A stretch of DNA of 64,000 nt from an uncultured Rhodospirillales bacterium (GTDB lineage: Bacteria; Pseudomonadota; Alphaproteobacteria; Azospirillales; Azospirillaceae). Of the stretch, positions 35,964-45,502 are shown piece by piece; position 1 is the first letter of the stretch; the number at the start of each line of letters is the position of its first letter. The notes under the pieces are model-generated. The model worked only from the letters and a program-made list of their open reading frames with translations. It was not told the DNA's origin and ran no database searches. A program made the translations under genes and the position numbers. The stretch spans positions 1-64,000 of the forward strand of contig CAIXKV010000216.1 in NCBI GenBank assembly GCA_903920145.1, written 5' to 3'.

Positions 35964-36779
35964 TTAATCTCCTATAATCAACCAGCGATGATGACTACGA
36001 CTATACGTGGTACGCTCACTGGTTGAAAATTTATTACCAGTCCATGCACGTTCTTCAAAAATAACGTGTGGAGAGGCTATAGTAATAAAATTGTAACTAT
36101 TAGGTTCATTTCGAAGCCGAGTTGAAGTCGCGGTAGCCGCATGAGCAACGAGGATCGATCGTTCAACCTGCTGATGATGTTCGGCAATATCACCGCTAAA
36201 CCCTCGATGCAAATGCCCTGCAAGCAACAAATCAACGCCACATGATTCAAGAGCTGGTAATGCTAGCCGTGCCCGTCCTAATAAAGATTTGCCATTGATT
36301 CCAGGTGGAGGAAGAAATGGATGATGAGTAACTACTACTTTAAATATAGAAGGTGGAATTGCATGAAATGCTGCCTCAATTCTCGATATTTGATTATGAT
36401 TAATTCGTCCATGAGCAAAATTTAGAATAAATGAGCGCGCTGTATTAATTCCAAGAATTGCAATTTCATCATCCATAATAAAAGGATTGAGATCTTTTGT
36501 TATATAATGCTTATAATTATGAAAAGGTGCGATAAATCTTGCAATAAGATTGTAGGCTGGAATATCATGATTGCCTGGAACCACCAACCAAGGCGCGGGC
36601 AAGCGCTCTAAAAAAGCGCTGGCGGCACGAAAGTGGCATCGACGGGCGCGCTGAACTAAGTCGCCGCTAATGACAACCAAAGACGGGCGCAATAAATCAA
36701 GGTCAAAAAGCAAAGCTTCGACAACTTCAAGATTAATTTTACCAAAATGCAAATCAGAAAGATGGGCTATGGTTCTCAT
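35964..36779 (-). CDS. Calcineurin-like metallophosphoesterase
   Basis: The 271-residue protein has all five metal motifs of the superfamily: SDLHFG (8-13), GDLVQ, GNHD, VVTHHPF and GHLHRG. Proteins of this type include cyclic nucleotide and phospholipid-headgroup phosphodiesterases. Its ATG overlaps the stop of the lipid-kinase-like gene (ATGA at 36776-36779), so the two are co-translated, favouring a role in lipid or phospho-metabolite turnover. Substrate unknown. Confidence 0.88.
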   Translation of the reverse strand: MRTIAHLSDLHFGKINLEVVEALLFDLDLLRPSLVVISGDLVQRARRCHFRAASAFLERLPAPWLVVPGNHDIPAYNLIARFIAPFHNYKHYITKDLNPFIMDDEIAILGINTARSFILNFAHGRINHNQISRIEAAFHAIPPSIFKVVVTHHPFLPPPGINGKSLLGRARLALPALESCGVDLLLAGHLHRGFSGDIAEHHQQVERSILVAHAATATSTRLRNEPNSYNFITIASPHVIFEERAWTGNKFSTSERTTYSRSHHRWLIIGD

Positions 36780-37690
36780 AGACGATATTCCGGAGCAGGT
36801 GCCAATACCGTAAGGGCTTTTGGTCGAATACGGTAAATTAGCGGTAGCATTAATCGAATGACTTCGCCATCAATGGCGACTCGTAAACGGTGACGACGCT
36901 GACTGGTGACAGTAAGTTCAGTAAGAGTCAACGATTCAAGCTCGGCATCGCGTTGCCATCCACCAAGCGCCAAACCAACCATAAGCCTGATTAGGCCGAG
37001 GCGGGTTCGATGATTTGCCAAATAAATAGCCAATCGACCATCATCAAGTGTTGGACGGTCTAAAAATAAAGCATCCGGTCGATCATGATAAACATTATTT
37101 ACAACAGCTAGAGCAGGCGTCTTAACTAATCGTGGACCTTTACCAAGATCAACTGAAACTTCAGCGACATTATAATATTTTAAAGATTTAAAAATTGCGG
37201 ATGCAATTGAAATCCATTTTTTCCAACCGGCAACACCTCTTTGTCGTTCCCTAGCTCTAACCATTGTTGGATATAGACCTATGACAGAATTATTTAAAAA
37301 AATATGGCCATTAACCTCAGCGACATCAATTTTTCTGGTATATCCATTCGATAATATATCGATAGCAGCCTGTATGTTATTCGGCATACCAAGGTCTCGG
37401 GCCAACAAATTCATAGTTCCAAGTGGTAGCAATCCCATAGCTTTATTACTATGAAGCAACAAACCTGCGGCGGCGGCTAAAGTCCCATCGCCACCACCAA
37501 TCACGATAGCATCAACATCTGTTCCCAAGAAAGCGCGAATTTCCTCTTCAATCGCCACACCTCTAGCGGCTCGAACTGTCGCTTCAACCCCGGCTGCCGC
37601 AAACCCGGCACCGATATCGGCTACTGTGCGGGCGATTGGCGCTCCGAGCAGGGTTCCGGCTGCTTCATTCAAAATGACTGCAAATTTCAT
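36776..37690 (-). CDS. Diacylglycerol/sphingosine kinase-family protein
   Basis: The 304-residue protein has the DAGK catalytic signature GGGDGTLAAAAGLL (about 65-78) and LPLGTMNLLARDLGMP (about 87-102). Members phosphorylate diacylglycerol, sphingoid bases or similar lipids. The ATG at 37690 directly precedes KFAVILNEAAG, the usual N-terminus; an in-frame ATG at 37723 would add 11 residues. A downstream phosphoesterase overlaps by four bases, giving a kinase/phosphatase-type pair. Confidence 0.87.
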   Translation of the reverse strand: MKFAVILNEAAGTLLGAPIARTVADIGAGFAAAGVEATVRAARGVAIEEEIRAFLGTDVDAIVIGGGDGTLAAAAGLLLHSNKAMGLLPLGTMNLLARDLGMPNNIQAAIDILSNGYTRKIDVAEVNGHIFLNNSVIGLYPTMVRARERQRGVAGWKKWISIASAIFKSLKYYNVAEVSVDLGKGPRLVKTPALAVVNNVYHDRPDALFLDRPTLDDGRLAIYLANHRTRLGLIRLMVGLALGGWQRDAELESLTLTELTVTSQRRHRLRVAIDGEVIRLMLPLIYRIRPKALTVLAPAPEYRL

Positions 37691-37862
37691 TCGACGGATG
37701 ACACACCTCCAGGCTCGCACCATCTATAGCTATGGCGAATGTTGGCTTGCTGCAAGATTGCTTTTTAGCGATGGAAGGTCTCGATGTTGCTGTCGCCGAG
37801 GGCTAGAATTATAGCCGTAGCAGGGGACAAGCCCGCAGTTAAAAAGATCAAGGGGGCGGAGT

Positions 37863-38117
37863 ATGGGTATTGTCGGGCCTTTTATGATGGCGCTCCTGCT
37901 GATCGGCTGGAGCCTGGAGGGGGCTTGGGCGGCCGGTGCTGAAGCTGAGGCTAAGGCGACGGCCTCAGCCTCTAATTGCAAGCCAGGCAAAATTGAGGTC
38001 ATAAGGCAAATTCCAGGAAGCAATGGGGAGATTGTTTATAAAGTAATGTGTACTGATTATCAACAGATGTTTGTTCTTGTTGAATGTCGACAGCGTTTGT
38101 GCGTTCTTTTGAGATAA
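37863..38117 (+). CDS. Small exported cysteine-containing protein
   Basis: The 84-residue product has a signal peptide (MMALLLIGWSLEGAWAAGA), an Ala/Glu-rich stretch, then a compact region with three or four Cys (NCKPGKIEV, MCTDY, ECRQRLC) that may form disulfides in the periplasm. GGGGCGGAG lies just upstream. The next gene, also for an exported protein, follows by 46 bases. Family not recognised. Confidence 0.65.
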   Translation: MGIVGPFMMALLLIGWSLEGAWAAGAEAEAKATASASNCKPGKIEVIRQIPGSNGEIVYKVMCTDYQQMFVLVECRQRLCVLLR

Positions 38118-38163
38118 TGGCTTCGAGCTAAAAGCAAACCACTGTAATGAAACAGAGGAAAAA

Positions 38164-38508
38164 ATGAAAATAATTGCCATTATACTCTTGTGCCTGACAG
38201 CTTTAGAAGGTTGTGAGGCAATGATGGTTGCAGCATCTATTCCATTAGCTACTAGCGCAACCACTTTGTCGCAAACTAAAAAATTACCGACAGATCACGC
38301 TTTATCAAGCGCAACTGGGAAAGACTGCTCTGCTCTTTCATATGAAAAAACTGGAGTTTATTGTCCTCCTTATCCTCAAGAAGTTGATCGTTCTAAACTA
38401 TCTTGCATTAAAACCTTGGGTGACGTTGAGTGTCATCAACAGCCGGATCGTTACGCCAATGGTGAACGAACCCTGGCCAGTCCACCACCACCACCGCCGC
38501 AACCTTGA
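38164..38508 (+). CDS. Small lipoprotein
   Basis: The 114-residue protein begins with a lipoprotein signal (IIAIILLCLTALEGC; lipobox LEGC, Cys17). The mature part has a DHALSSATGKDCSALSYEKTG segment, three further Cys, and ends in a run of prolines. AGAGGAAAA lies directly before the ATG. I recall the D-H-x-x-S-x-x-x-G-x-D-C pattern from small exported proteins of related bacteria, but no function is known to me. Confidence 0.7.
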   Translation: MKIIAIILLCLTALEGCEAMMVAASIPLATSATTLSQTKKLPTDHALSSATGKDCSALSYEKTGVYCPPYPQEVDRSKLSCIKTLGDVECHQQPDRYANGERTLASPPPPPPQP

Positions 38509-38686
38509 AATGCCTCCTTCATCTAAAAAAGGGCTGGCATTTTGCATCGGAACAGATTATTCACGCTCGGTGGAGGTTCGGACGGGGCTCATCACGATGA
38601 TTCGCCAGCACAAAAATGATCGACGACGATCAAACGCCCCGTATTGCGCGGGTGTGATCGTTAAGGATCGCGTATCGGCGCCGTTA

Positions 38687-38762
38687 AGCTGATTTCCGTT
38701 TAGCGGTTGATCAGCTTTCCCGGCCTCGGCGCGCTTCGCGCCAGTCATACATTGCCGGGAAA
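38687..38762. promoter_or_regulatory. Structured leader: three inverted repeats before the GNAT gene
   Basis: Three hairpins lie in 76 bases: AAGCTGAT/ATCAGCTT (38687-38694 and 38710-38717), TTTCCCGG/CCGGGAAA (38716-38723 and 38755-38762), and within the latter GGCGCG/CGCGCC-type arms (38728-38742). The first and second overlap by two bases, so they could form alternately. The next gene begins 11 bases later with its ribosome site (ACGGAG) beside the last stem. Confidence 0.55.
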
Positions 38763-38773
38763 GTCTTACGGAG

Positions 38774-39262
38774 ATGCAGATTATTGCCGAGCAGCCGGGT
38801 CATACCGGCGGCATCGAGGGTCTTCTTGATCTTGCCTTTGGAACTGATCGTTCCAATAAAACAGTTTATCGGCTACGGGCCGGCGTGGAGCCTCTCAGAG
38901 AGTTATGTTTTGTCGCGCTTCAAAATAATCATATCGAAGGAACCATTCGTTATTGGCCCATCACTATCGGAATGGAACATCCGGCTCTCTTACTTGGGCC
39001 GATTGCCGTAGCTGAACATCGGCGTAGCGAAGGGCTAGGAGGCGTCCTGATTCGGTACAGCCTAAACCGGGCCGCAGCCCTTGGCCACAGAATCGTGCTT
39101 CTGGTCGGTGATGCCCCATATTACCAGCGATTTGGCTTTTCCAGAGCGCAAACCCTTGGCCTTACCCTTCCAGGGCCTGTTAATCTTGATCGCTTTCTTG
39201 GCTTAGATCTAGTCCCAGGAGCGTTAGATGGACTATCAGGAGATGTTCGGTCCATACTTTAA
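38774..39262 (+). CDS. GNAT-family N-acetyltransferase (YhbS-like)
   Basis: The 162-residue protein has a GNAT fold: LGPIAVAEHRRSEGLGGVLIRYSL (motif A with the R/Q-x-x-G-x-G/A acetyl-CoA loop, about 74-97), VLLVGDAPYYQRFGFSRA, and a C-terminal segment LVPGALDGLSG typical of the YhbS/COG3153 group. Substrate unknown. The ribosome site is very close to the ATG, and a structured leader sits just upstream. Confidence 0.85.
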   Translation: MQIIAEQPGHTGGIEGLLDLAFGTDRSNKTVYRLRAGVEPLRELCFVALQNNHIEGTIRYWPITIGMEHPALLLGPIAVAEHRRSEGLGGVLIRYSLNRAAALGHRIVLLVGDAPYYQRFGFSRAQTLGLTLPGPVNLDRFLGLDLVPGALDGLSGDVRSIL

Positions 39263-39290
39263 CTTTAATACCAAGTTCTAATCGGCAAAT

Positions 39291-39330
39291 AACATCAAGT
39301 CTTGATATTAATACATCAAGGCTTGATGTT
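39291..39330. repeat. Tandem ATCAAG-n-CTTGAT palindromes 21 bases apart
   Basis: Two 13-base palindromes, ATCAAG-T-CTTGAT (39294-39306) and ATCAAG-G-CTTGAT (39315-39327), have centres exactly 21 bases apart, and the whole 40-base segment is itself an inverted repeat (AACATCAAG to CTTGATGTT). It lies between convergent gene ends. The half-site CTTGATG/CATCAAG is also the arm of the first hairpin in the dispersed element. Confidence 0.7.
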
Positions 39331-39383
39331 ATGCCAGAAAATTTATTTGAAACTAATCAATTCCTTTATCATAAAAATCGCCA

Positions 39384-40835
39384 TCAATACTTCCCTTGCT
39401 TGACAAAAGATTCTAGCCTTAGCAATAAATTTCGAGACAAATCAACTGGAAGAGCGCTTGCTGCCAAGGTTATTGCCAATTGCTGAACAAGTTGCTCCTT
39501 TTCTGATTTTTCAAGTGTATCTCCAAATAAATCACTTAAATTCCTTGTCTGCAAAAATATTTCCGCAAGTTTTTTTAGTAAAAAAGAGCTTTGTCCTTCT
39601 GTAATTGTCGGCGCTCCCTTCAAAGAAATAATCAAACTTATAACAGAAGATTTGTTTGGCAACAGACTACAGACCTCATTAACGGCTTCATCGAAAGATA
39701 AATCTTCAATACCATTGCCCAGTACACTTCGTGCCCGTTTGATCAGCGCCAAGGCCATAGAACCACCGCCTCGACAACCAACAGAATCGCATAAACCAAT
39801 AATTAATCGTCGAAGAACTGTTTCTTCAGCATCTCTTCCAAAATTTGTTAAGCGCATAGAGCCATCTAAAGTTTTAAGAATTCTCCGTAGAACAATTTCT
39901 TCTGTTGCCGGTAGTTGCTGTGTCCGTGAAATAGCTCGAATGCGCGGAACAACGGCAGCTGTTCGAGGAGCCGCAAGCCTAAGGTCAATCCCCAGTAATC
40001 CAACTAAAACATCTAGAACTTCAGATAAATCAGTAGCAGCTCCCATAATTTCCTTGATTGCGGTCGCACCATCGAGAAGCTCTGCCAGAGCTTCATCGAG
40101 TAAATGAAGTCCATTTTCAGATATAGACTCTCCAAATAAAGATATTATAGTCTCTATTTTTTGAGTCCACGACGTGACGGTACTTAAACGTTTTGCTAAG
40201 GCAAAAGTTAGTAAAATAGAACGTTTTGATTCTGGGGCTGTTTCAATAAATTGCAATAACCCAGTAATACCTCCATGATCCAGGGCGGTTGCCGCTGGAA
40301 GAAAACTTTCAAAGTCATTAGTTTGCTTAAGTACATCGGTCAGCAATCTTTCTGCTAGGCCATCCCCTTGCTTTTTTAGCGTGTCAGATGGCTCTAAAAC
40401 TTTTTTTAATTGTGAAACAACCTGAGTATAAACTTTATGATCTTTAGTCAATCGAGTAAGCCGCTCTCGATTGTGAATCAGTTCAATTACAGGAATATTT
40501 TCCCGATCAAGGTAATTTCTTAAAATTCTTCCGAGCATAAGCCTAAAGCGAAATGAATACAAATCAGATGATGATGACAATGTTATAACATCATCAGCAG
40601 GCATAATTCGGATTGGGGCTTCAGCAATAGAAGTTATTTTCTCAAAAATCATTTTTTCTCGAAGACTTGGGTCAACTGCAAATATTCGAACGGCTTCATA
40701 TTTAATTTGTCCAATCAAGGCATCGGCCCGCGCCAGAGCCTCCCTTTGATCTTTATAAATACCATCAATATGACTAGATCCTCTTAATTCCGTCCGAATC
40801 TCAAATATTACATTAGAACGTAAAAGCATATTCAT
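39384..40835 (-). CDS. Unknown helical protein, second gene of a two-gene operon
   Basis: The 483-residue protein has a small N-terminal alpha/beta domain (about 8-55; FEIRTEL, YKDQREALARADALI, EAVRIF) and then an all-helical remainder without signal peptide or membrane segments. A GRDAEETVLRRLIIGLCDSVG region and a Gly-rich SVGCRGGGSMALALI turn stand out. It lies 23 bases after the degenerate-EAL gene on the same strand. GC content is low. The N-terminal domain is of a type I associate with Rhodospirillales signalling-linked proteins; I cannot assign a function. Confidence 0.72.
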   Translation of the reverse strand: MNMLLRSNVIFEIRTELRGSSHIDGIYKDQREALARADALIGQIKYEAVRIFAVDPSLREKMIFEKITSIAEAPIRIMPADDVITLSSSSDLYSFRFRLMLGRILRNYLDRENIPVIELIHNRERLTRLTKDHKVYTQVVSQLKKVLEPSDTLKKQGDGLAERLLTDVLKQTNDFESFLPAATALDHGGITGLLQFIETAPESKRSILLTFALAKRLSTVTSWTQKIETIISLFGESISENGLHLLDEALAELLDGATAIKEIMGAATDLSEVLDVLVGLLGIDLRLAAPRTAAVVPRIRAISRTQQLPATEEIVLRRILKTLDGSMRLTNFGRDAEETVLRRLIIGLCDSVGCRGGGSMALALIKRARSVLGNGIEDLSFDEAVNEVCSLLPNKSSVISLIISLKGAPTITEGQSSFLLKKLAEIFLQTRNLSDLFGDTLEKSEKEQLVQQLAITLAASALPVDLSRNLLLRLESFVKQGKY

Positions 40836-40858
40836 CTCCCGCGAGCTATATCGCCCTA

Positions 40859-42403
40859 TTATTTATCTACATATGTCAGTACAGAGGTGGCAAAGCTTCT
40901 CTCCTGTTCAATTTCAGCAAGTTGCTCAACCAAACGATCAATAAAAGCATTCTGCCGCAGCGTAGCACTTGCTTTCTGGGCCAAAAGCTTACCGCGTAAT
41001 CCATTGAGTTCTGCTTGTGCATCTTCAACAATATCCCGAGAGCCAAATCCACCCAGATGTCTAATAAAAGCCCCCCAGCCATTAATAGTAGAAGCAGCAT
41101 CTCTTAAATCAGCCTGAAGAATATTAGAAACCTCTTCTCCAATAGAATCCAGTGATCGATCAACAAAATATCCTTGATAGAGTCGAATTCCATTTTGAAC
41201 ACCAATTTCAACAGAACGTTCGTTACTAACATGAGTTAAAGCAACCAAACAACCTTGACGTTGTATGCGCTTAACTTCAACGCCGGCACCAGAAGAAAAT
41301 GTCACATCAGCTCGCCCGCCATCAACCTTAATTAATGATGCATTAAAGCGTTCTGGATCCACGGTGCTGAACACTCTTGGGTCAACCCAATCAATACAGC
41401 AAGCAACTCCTAATCCTTTTAATCGGCGAACAGCCAATAAATACCGATCAAGATTAGCAATAACATCTGAAAAGCGAAATTCAATCATTAATTGCGGTAA
41501 CCGTTGTTGATAATGAATTTCAAATTTTTCAAAGTCTAAAGAAAATAAACTTTCAACATTTAAGTTTATTGATGATGGCTTTGTCAAAAATTCAGCATTT
41601 TGACAAAGCGATTTAAGAATATACTTATCAAGAATAACTGTCATTTCAGCAAAAATAGTCGCATCATCCCACACCTTAACTTGTGGCAATAAGAATTTTT
41701 TAAGATTTTTAATATTTGTATAATACTCTGTTGAAAATGCATTCATTTTTGAATCGCTACTGCGAAACATTGCCATAGTCTGACTCGTTGATAATAAGTC
41801 AGTGAAGCCAGCAGGTCCAATTCGTTCAAGCTTATTTGATAAAAGCTCCAAATGAGCACGAGTCAAAATTTCTGTTCCATTTTTTTTTAGAGCTTTTTCT
41901 TTTCCTTCCTCTGACTTTGTTCCAGAAGCAGCAAGAACTGTATGTTGATTAATTCTGTCTAGGCGCCGAAACGCTTTTTGACGATCTCGTTTCGCATCTA
42001 TAATATTAAATAAACGAGCTTGATCTAAATGAGCTAAAACCCCTGGATAAAATTTATCGATGGTTTTGAGAATTAAAAGTTTTATATCAGTCACAATGCC
42101 AATAGCACTATAGGCATTAAGATCAAGCAATATAACAAGAACAAACTCTCCGGCATCGTAAAACTCTATAGAATTTCCTTTCGTTGCAGTATATCCATCA
42201 TCAAATTCATCCGAGCAACCGCCTAAACGAAGAAATGCATTTTTCTCCAAGCTTTTCAATACTGTCTTACGAATTTCAGCGGCAACCGATGATTTTGGGG
42301 TTTGCTCATCATCTGGAAGAGCCAACAGATTAACAGTCATCAAAAAATATTGATGTTTCGCAGGAGTTTCTAAGCGCCTCTGTATCTGTATGGTGATTGA
42401 CAT
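40859..42403 (-). CDS. Protein with a degenerate EAL-like C-terminal domain
   Basis: In this 514-residue soluble protein, residues about 280-420 follow the EAL phosphodiesterase plan: LNVESLFS, LMIEFRF (305-311), GLGVACCIDW (331-339), LIKVDGG (357-363), GCLVALTHVSN (384-394) and GIRLYQGYF (405-413). Catalytic positions are changed: the second acidic residue after IE is Arg310, the D-D-F motif is D-W-V, and the A-E-G-V-E motif is A-L-T-H-V. It should therefore not hydrolyse c-di-GMP, though binding or partner contact is possible. Residues 1-270 are unknown. It is the first gene of a pair with 39384-40835. Confidence 0.75.
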   Translation of the reverse strand: MSITIQIQRRLETPAKHQYFLMTVNLLALPDDEQTPKSSVAAEIRKTVLKSLEKNAFLRLGGCSDEFDDGYTATKGNSIEFYDAGEFVLVILLDLNAYSAIGIVTDIKLLILKTIDKFYPGVLAHLDQARLFNIIDAKRDRQKAFRRLDRINQHTVLAASGTKSEEGKEKALKKNGTEILTRAHLELLSNKLERIGPAGFTDLLSTSQTMAMFRSSDSKMNAFSTEYYTNIKNLKKFLLPQVKVWDDATIFAEMTVILDKYILKSLCQNAEFLTKPSSINLNVESLFSLDFEKFEIHYQQRLPQLMIEFRFSDVIANLDRYLLAVRRLKGLGVACCIDWVDPRVFSTVDPERFNASLIKVDGGRADVTFSSGAGVEVKRIQRQGCLVALTHVSNERSVEIGVQNGIRLYQGYFVDRSLDSIGEEVSNILQADLRDAASTINGWGAFIRHLGGFGSRDIVEDAQAELNGLRGKLLAQKASATLRQNAFIDRLVEQLAEIEQERSFATSVLTYVDK

Positions 42404-42728
42404 TAGTATACTTCCTCACGTTCTTAGCATACATCATTTAAATTTAAGCTGATAAACTTCAATTATATTAAAACCATAAACGATCCTATTTGTTTTATTG
42501 TATTTTTTTTATTATTCGCACTTTCTCCTCCTTATTACTTTTTTTTCGCACTAATTCATCGATCAGTCGTGCCTGCTGAGACAGCCGTCCACTGAATCTA
42601 TGTGCAAGAAATCCAAAAAGTCAAGAAAATTAACCATTCACCCACAGCAACAGCTCCGCACGCCACGGATAGGGGCGACAGGTTGAGAAAAAATACATTA
42701 TATAATATAAAATATCACAAATATAGAA
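42404..42728. other. AT-rich intergenic region
   Basis: This 325-base gap separates two minus-strand genes and should contain the promoter of the degenerate-EAL operon. It is very AT-rich at both ends (runs of TATA-like sequence near 42690-42730) with a GC-rich island at about 42580-42680. I see no gene and no clear terminator after the chemoreceptor. Confidence 0.35.
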
Positions 42729-44741
42729 TTAATTATTAATTATCTTATTTTCCTGAAGATATTCCACACATAAACGATCCAAGTAAAATACAACTTGTGC
42801 AGAGCTTAACTTTAATTCTTCAAGGCGAGTTTTAGCCAATGAAATTTGTCCGGCTTCTAAAGCAATTAAAACTTGTCGAGCTTTTGTATGAACTTCACGA
42901 TGAGGTTCAGCCAAAGTGAAAAATGCTGGTAATACTAACATAATTTCGTCACAGACACTATCATACCAACGACCCAAACGGCATGTGTGGTGAGTGGCTA
43001 AATTTGTTGTAGATAAACTATCTCCATTAACGGCTTGAGAGACTCGCTCCACAAAAGAAAGGTGATCCGATTTTGCTAATTCGCAAATATGCCGGATGCT
43101 TTTCGCAGCCATGGCGTCGACCTGTGGAGCTGGTAATGTTTCACAAAAATGAACGTGAAGTTGTCCGTTCCCACCAGCAACAACAGATGCCATGCAACTT
43201 ACCCCTTCACTAGGCATGTTTAATGTAATGATAGCGTCTTGTTGAACAGATATATCTGTAGCAATTAAAGCACCACATTCCGATAAATCATAAAGAACAA
43301 CAGGATATTTTTGATTTTCAATAACAATTTCGATATCAAGCAAAACAGCACGACGGCGTCTTTGTCTACGATTAGCAATGGCTGAAGAGGTACGAACAGC
43401 TTTCGTCAAAAGTTTACGCATAGATGCCAAAGTTTCTTCCATACGTGAAGCGCTCTCGCCAACAGCGAGGGAAGCTCGATTGGCTTTGCTGACATTCTCG
43501 GATACATCAGCCATTAATGATGTTACTGTATTATTTTGAGTTGCCGTTTCGCTTACAGCTCTGGCAATTTCACTTGTTGCTGCACTTTGCTCATCAATAG
43601 CCGCAGCAATTGCTGTTGCGATCTGTTCCATATGCTGAATAGTTTTAGAAACCTCATCAATAAGAAAACAAGTCGAACGACTAGCATCTTGGATAGTGCC
43701 AATTCGTTGAGTTATTTCTTTAGCTGAAATTGCTGATTGATTTGCTAAATTTTTGACTTCGCCAGCCACTACGGCAAATCCTTTACCAGCTTCGCCGGCT
43801 CGGGCTGCTTCAATGGTGGCATTGAGGGCTAGCAGATTGGTTTGAGCCGCAATACTCCCAATAATCTGCACAACCTTACCAATATCTCGAGCGGCATCAC
43901 CCAGCGCCCCAACAACGCCACGGGCGTCCTGCATGCGATCAACAGCGGCGCGCGCTGTAACAGCCGAGCGTTGAACTTGAGTAGCAATTTCATCAATAGA
44001 TGCATGAAGTTCTTCGGCAGCAGCCGCTACCGTTTGGGCAGAACCAAGCGCAGACTGTGCCGCTTCTGTCGCATTTTGAGAATTAACATCAACTGTCATT
44101 GATACGCATGTCATCATTTCGGCACTATGGACGAGGTCTCCGGTCACATGTGTCACGCTATTGACAGTATCTGTGACCTGCTGCTCGATACGATCAATCA
44201 TCTTATCAACAGCCGAGCGGCGTTCATTTGCCAGCAATTCCCAGTAACGGCTTATGGCTAACTCCATATCGAGCATAACTGCTCGACTAACAGCGCGCAA
44301 ACTGTCAACTAAAAATTGATCACCCGCTGGAGTTTTAACTATAGGGCTAATTTTTCGAACCACAACAGATTGGAGAATGTCTAGTACAAACGAATACCCA
44401 GCCATGTACCAGCGTGGAGTTAAGCCAATGCGATAATGAGCGGAGCCAATCCTATCAACTGATAATTTATAATGATCATCAAAACGCCCATCAAACAGGA
44501 GCCCCCAATGCCGTGCCTGGGCTTCTTTAGCAAACGAAATTTTCTCTTGGCTTGTAAATTTTTCGCGCAACTCCGGTTGACATAGGATTTTTTGATAAAA
44601 TTTATCTAAAATTTCAGGAAGGGCCTGAAGCAAAACAGGACGCAAGTCGCGCAAACGACCTCGACACGCCTCGTCGATTTGCAGGTAACGAAGGCGCTCG
44701 GCCCAATCGTCTCCAGTATCAAGTGGAACAATAGTATTCAT
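42729..44741 (-). CDS. Soluble chemoreceptor: globin-coupled sensor + MCP + PilZ + CZB
   Basis: The 670-residue protein has no membrane segment. Residues 10-170 form a protoglobin sensor ([38 protein letters not shown]) with probable proximal haem ligand His102. An MCP signalling domain follows (about 190-450; tip [25 protein letters not shown] at 298-322). Residues 455-545 are a PilZ domain with the c-di-GMP motifs RRQRRRR (458-464) and DLSECG (485-490). Residues 555-640 are a CZB zinc domain with H560, C587 in [11 protein letters not shown]614 and H618. Oxygen, c-di-GMP and zinc or oxidant inputs may thus meet in one receptor. Confidence 0.9.
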   Translation of the reverse strand: MNTIVPLDTGDDWAERLRYLQIDEACRGRLRDLRPVLLQALPEILDKFYQKILCQPELREKFTSQEKISFAKEAQARHWGLLFDGRFDDHYKLSVDRIGSAHYRIGLTPRWYMAGYSFVLDILQSVVVRKISPIVKTPAGDQFLVDSLRAVSRAVMLDMELAISRYWELLANERRSAVDKMIDRIEQQVTDTVNSVTHVTGDLVHSAEMMTCVSMTVDVNSQNATEAAQSALGSAQTVAAAAEELHASIDEIATQVQRSAVTARAAVDRMQDARGVVGALGDAARDIGKVVQIIGSIAAQTNLLALNATIEAARAGEAGKGFAVVAGEVKNLANQSAISAKEITQRIGTIQDASRSTCFLIDEVSKTIQHMEQIATAIAAAIDEQSAATSEIARAVSETATQNNTVTSLMADVSENVSKANRASLAVGESASRMEETLASMRKLLTKAVRTSSAIANRRQRRRRAVLLDIEIVIENQKYPVVLYDLSECGALIATDISVQQDAIITLNMPSEGVSCMASVVAGGNGQLHVHFCETLPAPQVDAMAAKSIRHICELAKSDHLSFVERVSQAVNGDSLSTTNLATHHTCRLGRWYDSVCDEIMLVLPAFFTLAEPHREVHTKARQVLIALEAGQISLAKTRLEELKLSSAQVVFYLDRLCVEYLQENKIINN

Positions 44742-45502
44742 TGGTCACCAATTGATGTTACGCACCGATCTTGGAGAGGCTAAAGCAGCCTGCCACCGAA
44801 TATCTACGTCAAACCGTGCGGACATTATGCTAGCTCTCGGTTCCCTTCAATATGCTTGTTGGTTTTAAAAAGGGTATTTAGCTCTTTTAGAGGAAAATTA
44901 ATTTTTTGAGTGGGAAACCGGCACAAACGTTTCGCTCGGTAATGAATACAGGATTTTCGGCTGTTTTGTAAACTTAGGAGCAAGCTTGGCATGCTTCGGG
45001 CTGAAAGCACCTCAAGCCGCTAGACACGCCTTTCCGATTTGCCCTTCCGAGTTTGCCACAGAGAGATGGTGGCGTTGGCAATTTATGCCGTTGTCGCCAT
45101 TGTTTACCGCCAAGGAATGTGTTGAACTGGCCTGGGCAATTGATCAACGCTCGGATTGTCGTAATTTTCCTAGTGTTTTCGGCAAGATCGTTGGTTGGCC
45201 TCGTTCGCGCCACCGACTCTGATATGACGGGCATCGTGTCCGTCATCCGATAAGGTGGTCCTTTTTGAGGCTGGATACACTTTGAGTAGAATTGATATCC
45301 TGTCAGCTTTAGGGAGCACGTGATCATAAGTAGTTTTTGTCTTACTTACATGATAATCAGAATGTTTTTGGCTGGAACTCTCTTGAAAGATGAATAAATT
45401 GCGCTGATCCTGAAAGTTTAACGGCAATTGGGTGTGCCAAGAACATGAAGTAACACCAAGAGCGATGTAGAATCCTATTCGTGAAAAATTGGAGTCAAAA
45501 CC
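44742..45502. other. Long divergent intergenic region
   Basis: This 761-base gap lies between two divergent chemoreceptor genes. A GC-richer block at about 44985-45260 has open frames on both strands (78 residues on plus, 117 on minus), neither with recognisable motifs, and an ATGACGG/CCGTCAT inverted repeat at 45224-45246. It may hold a small unknown gene, an eroded gene or both promoters. Nothing is certain. Confidence 0.35.

Noticed and set aside
40859-42403. Calling this an active c-di-GMP phosphodiesterase
   Set aside because: The E-A-L, second Glu, D-D and A-E-G-V-E positions are not kept.
44974-45327. 117-codon minus-strand frame between the divergent receptors
   Set aside because: No motif, no good ribosome site and odd composition; could be an eroded gene but cannot be supported.
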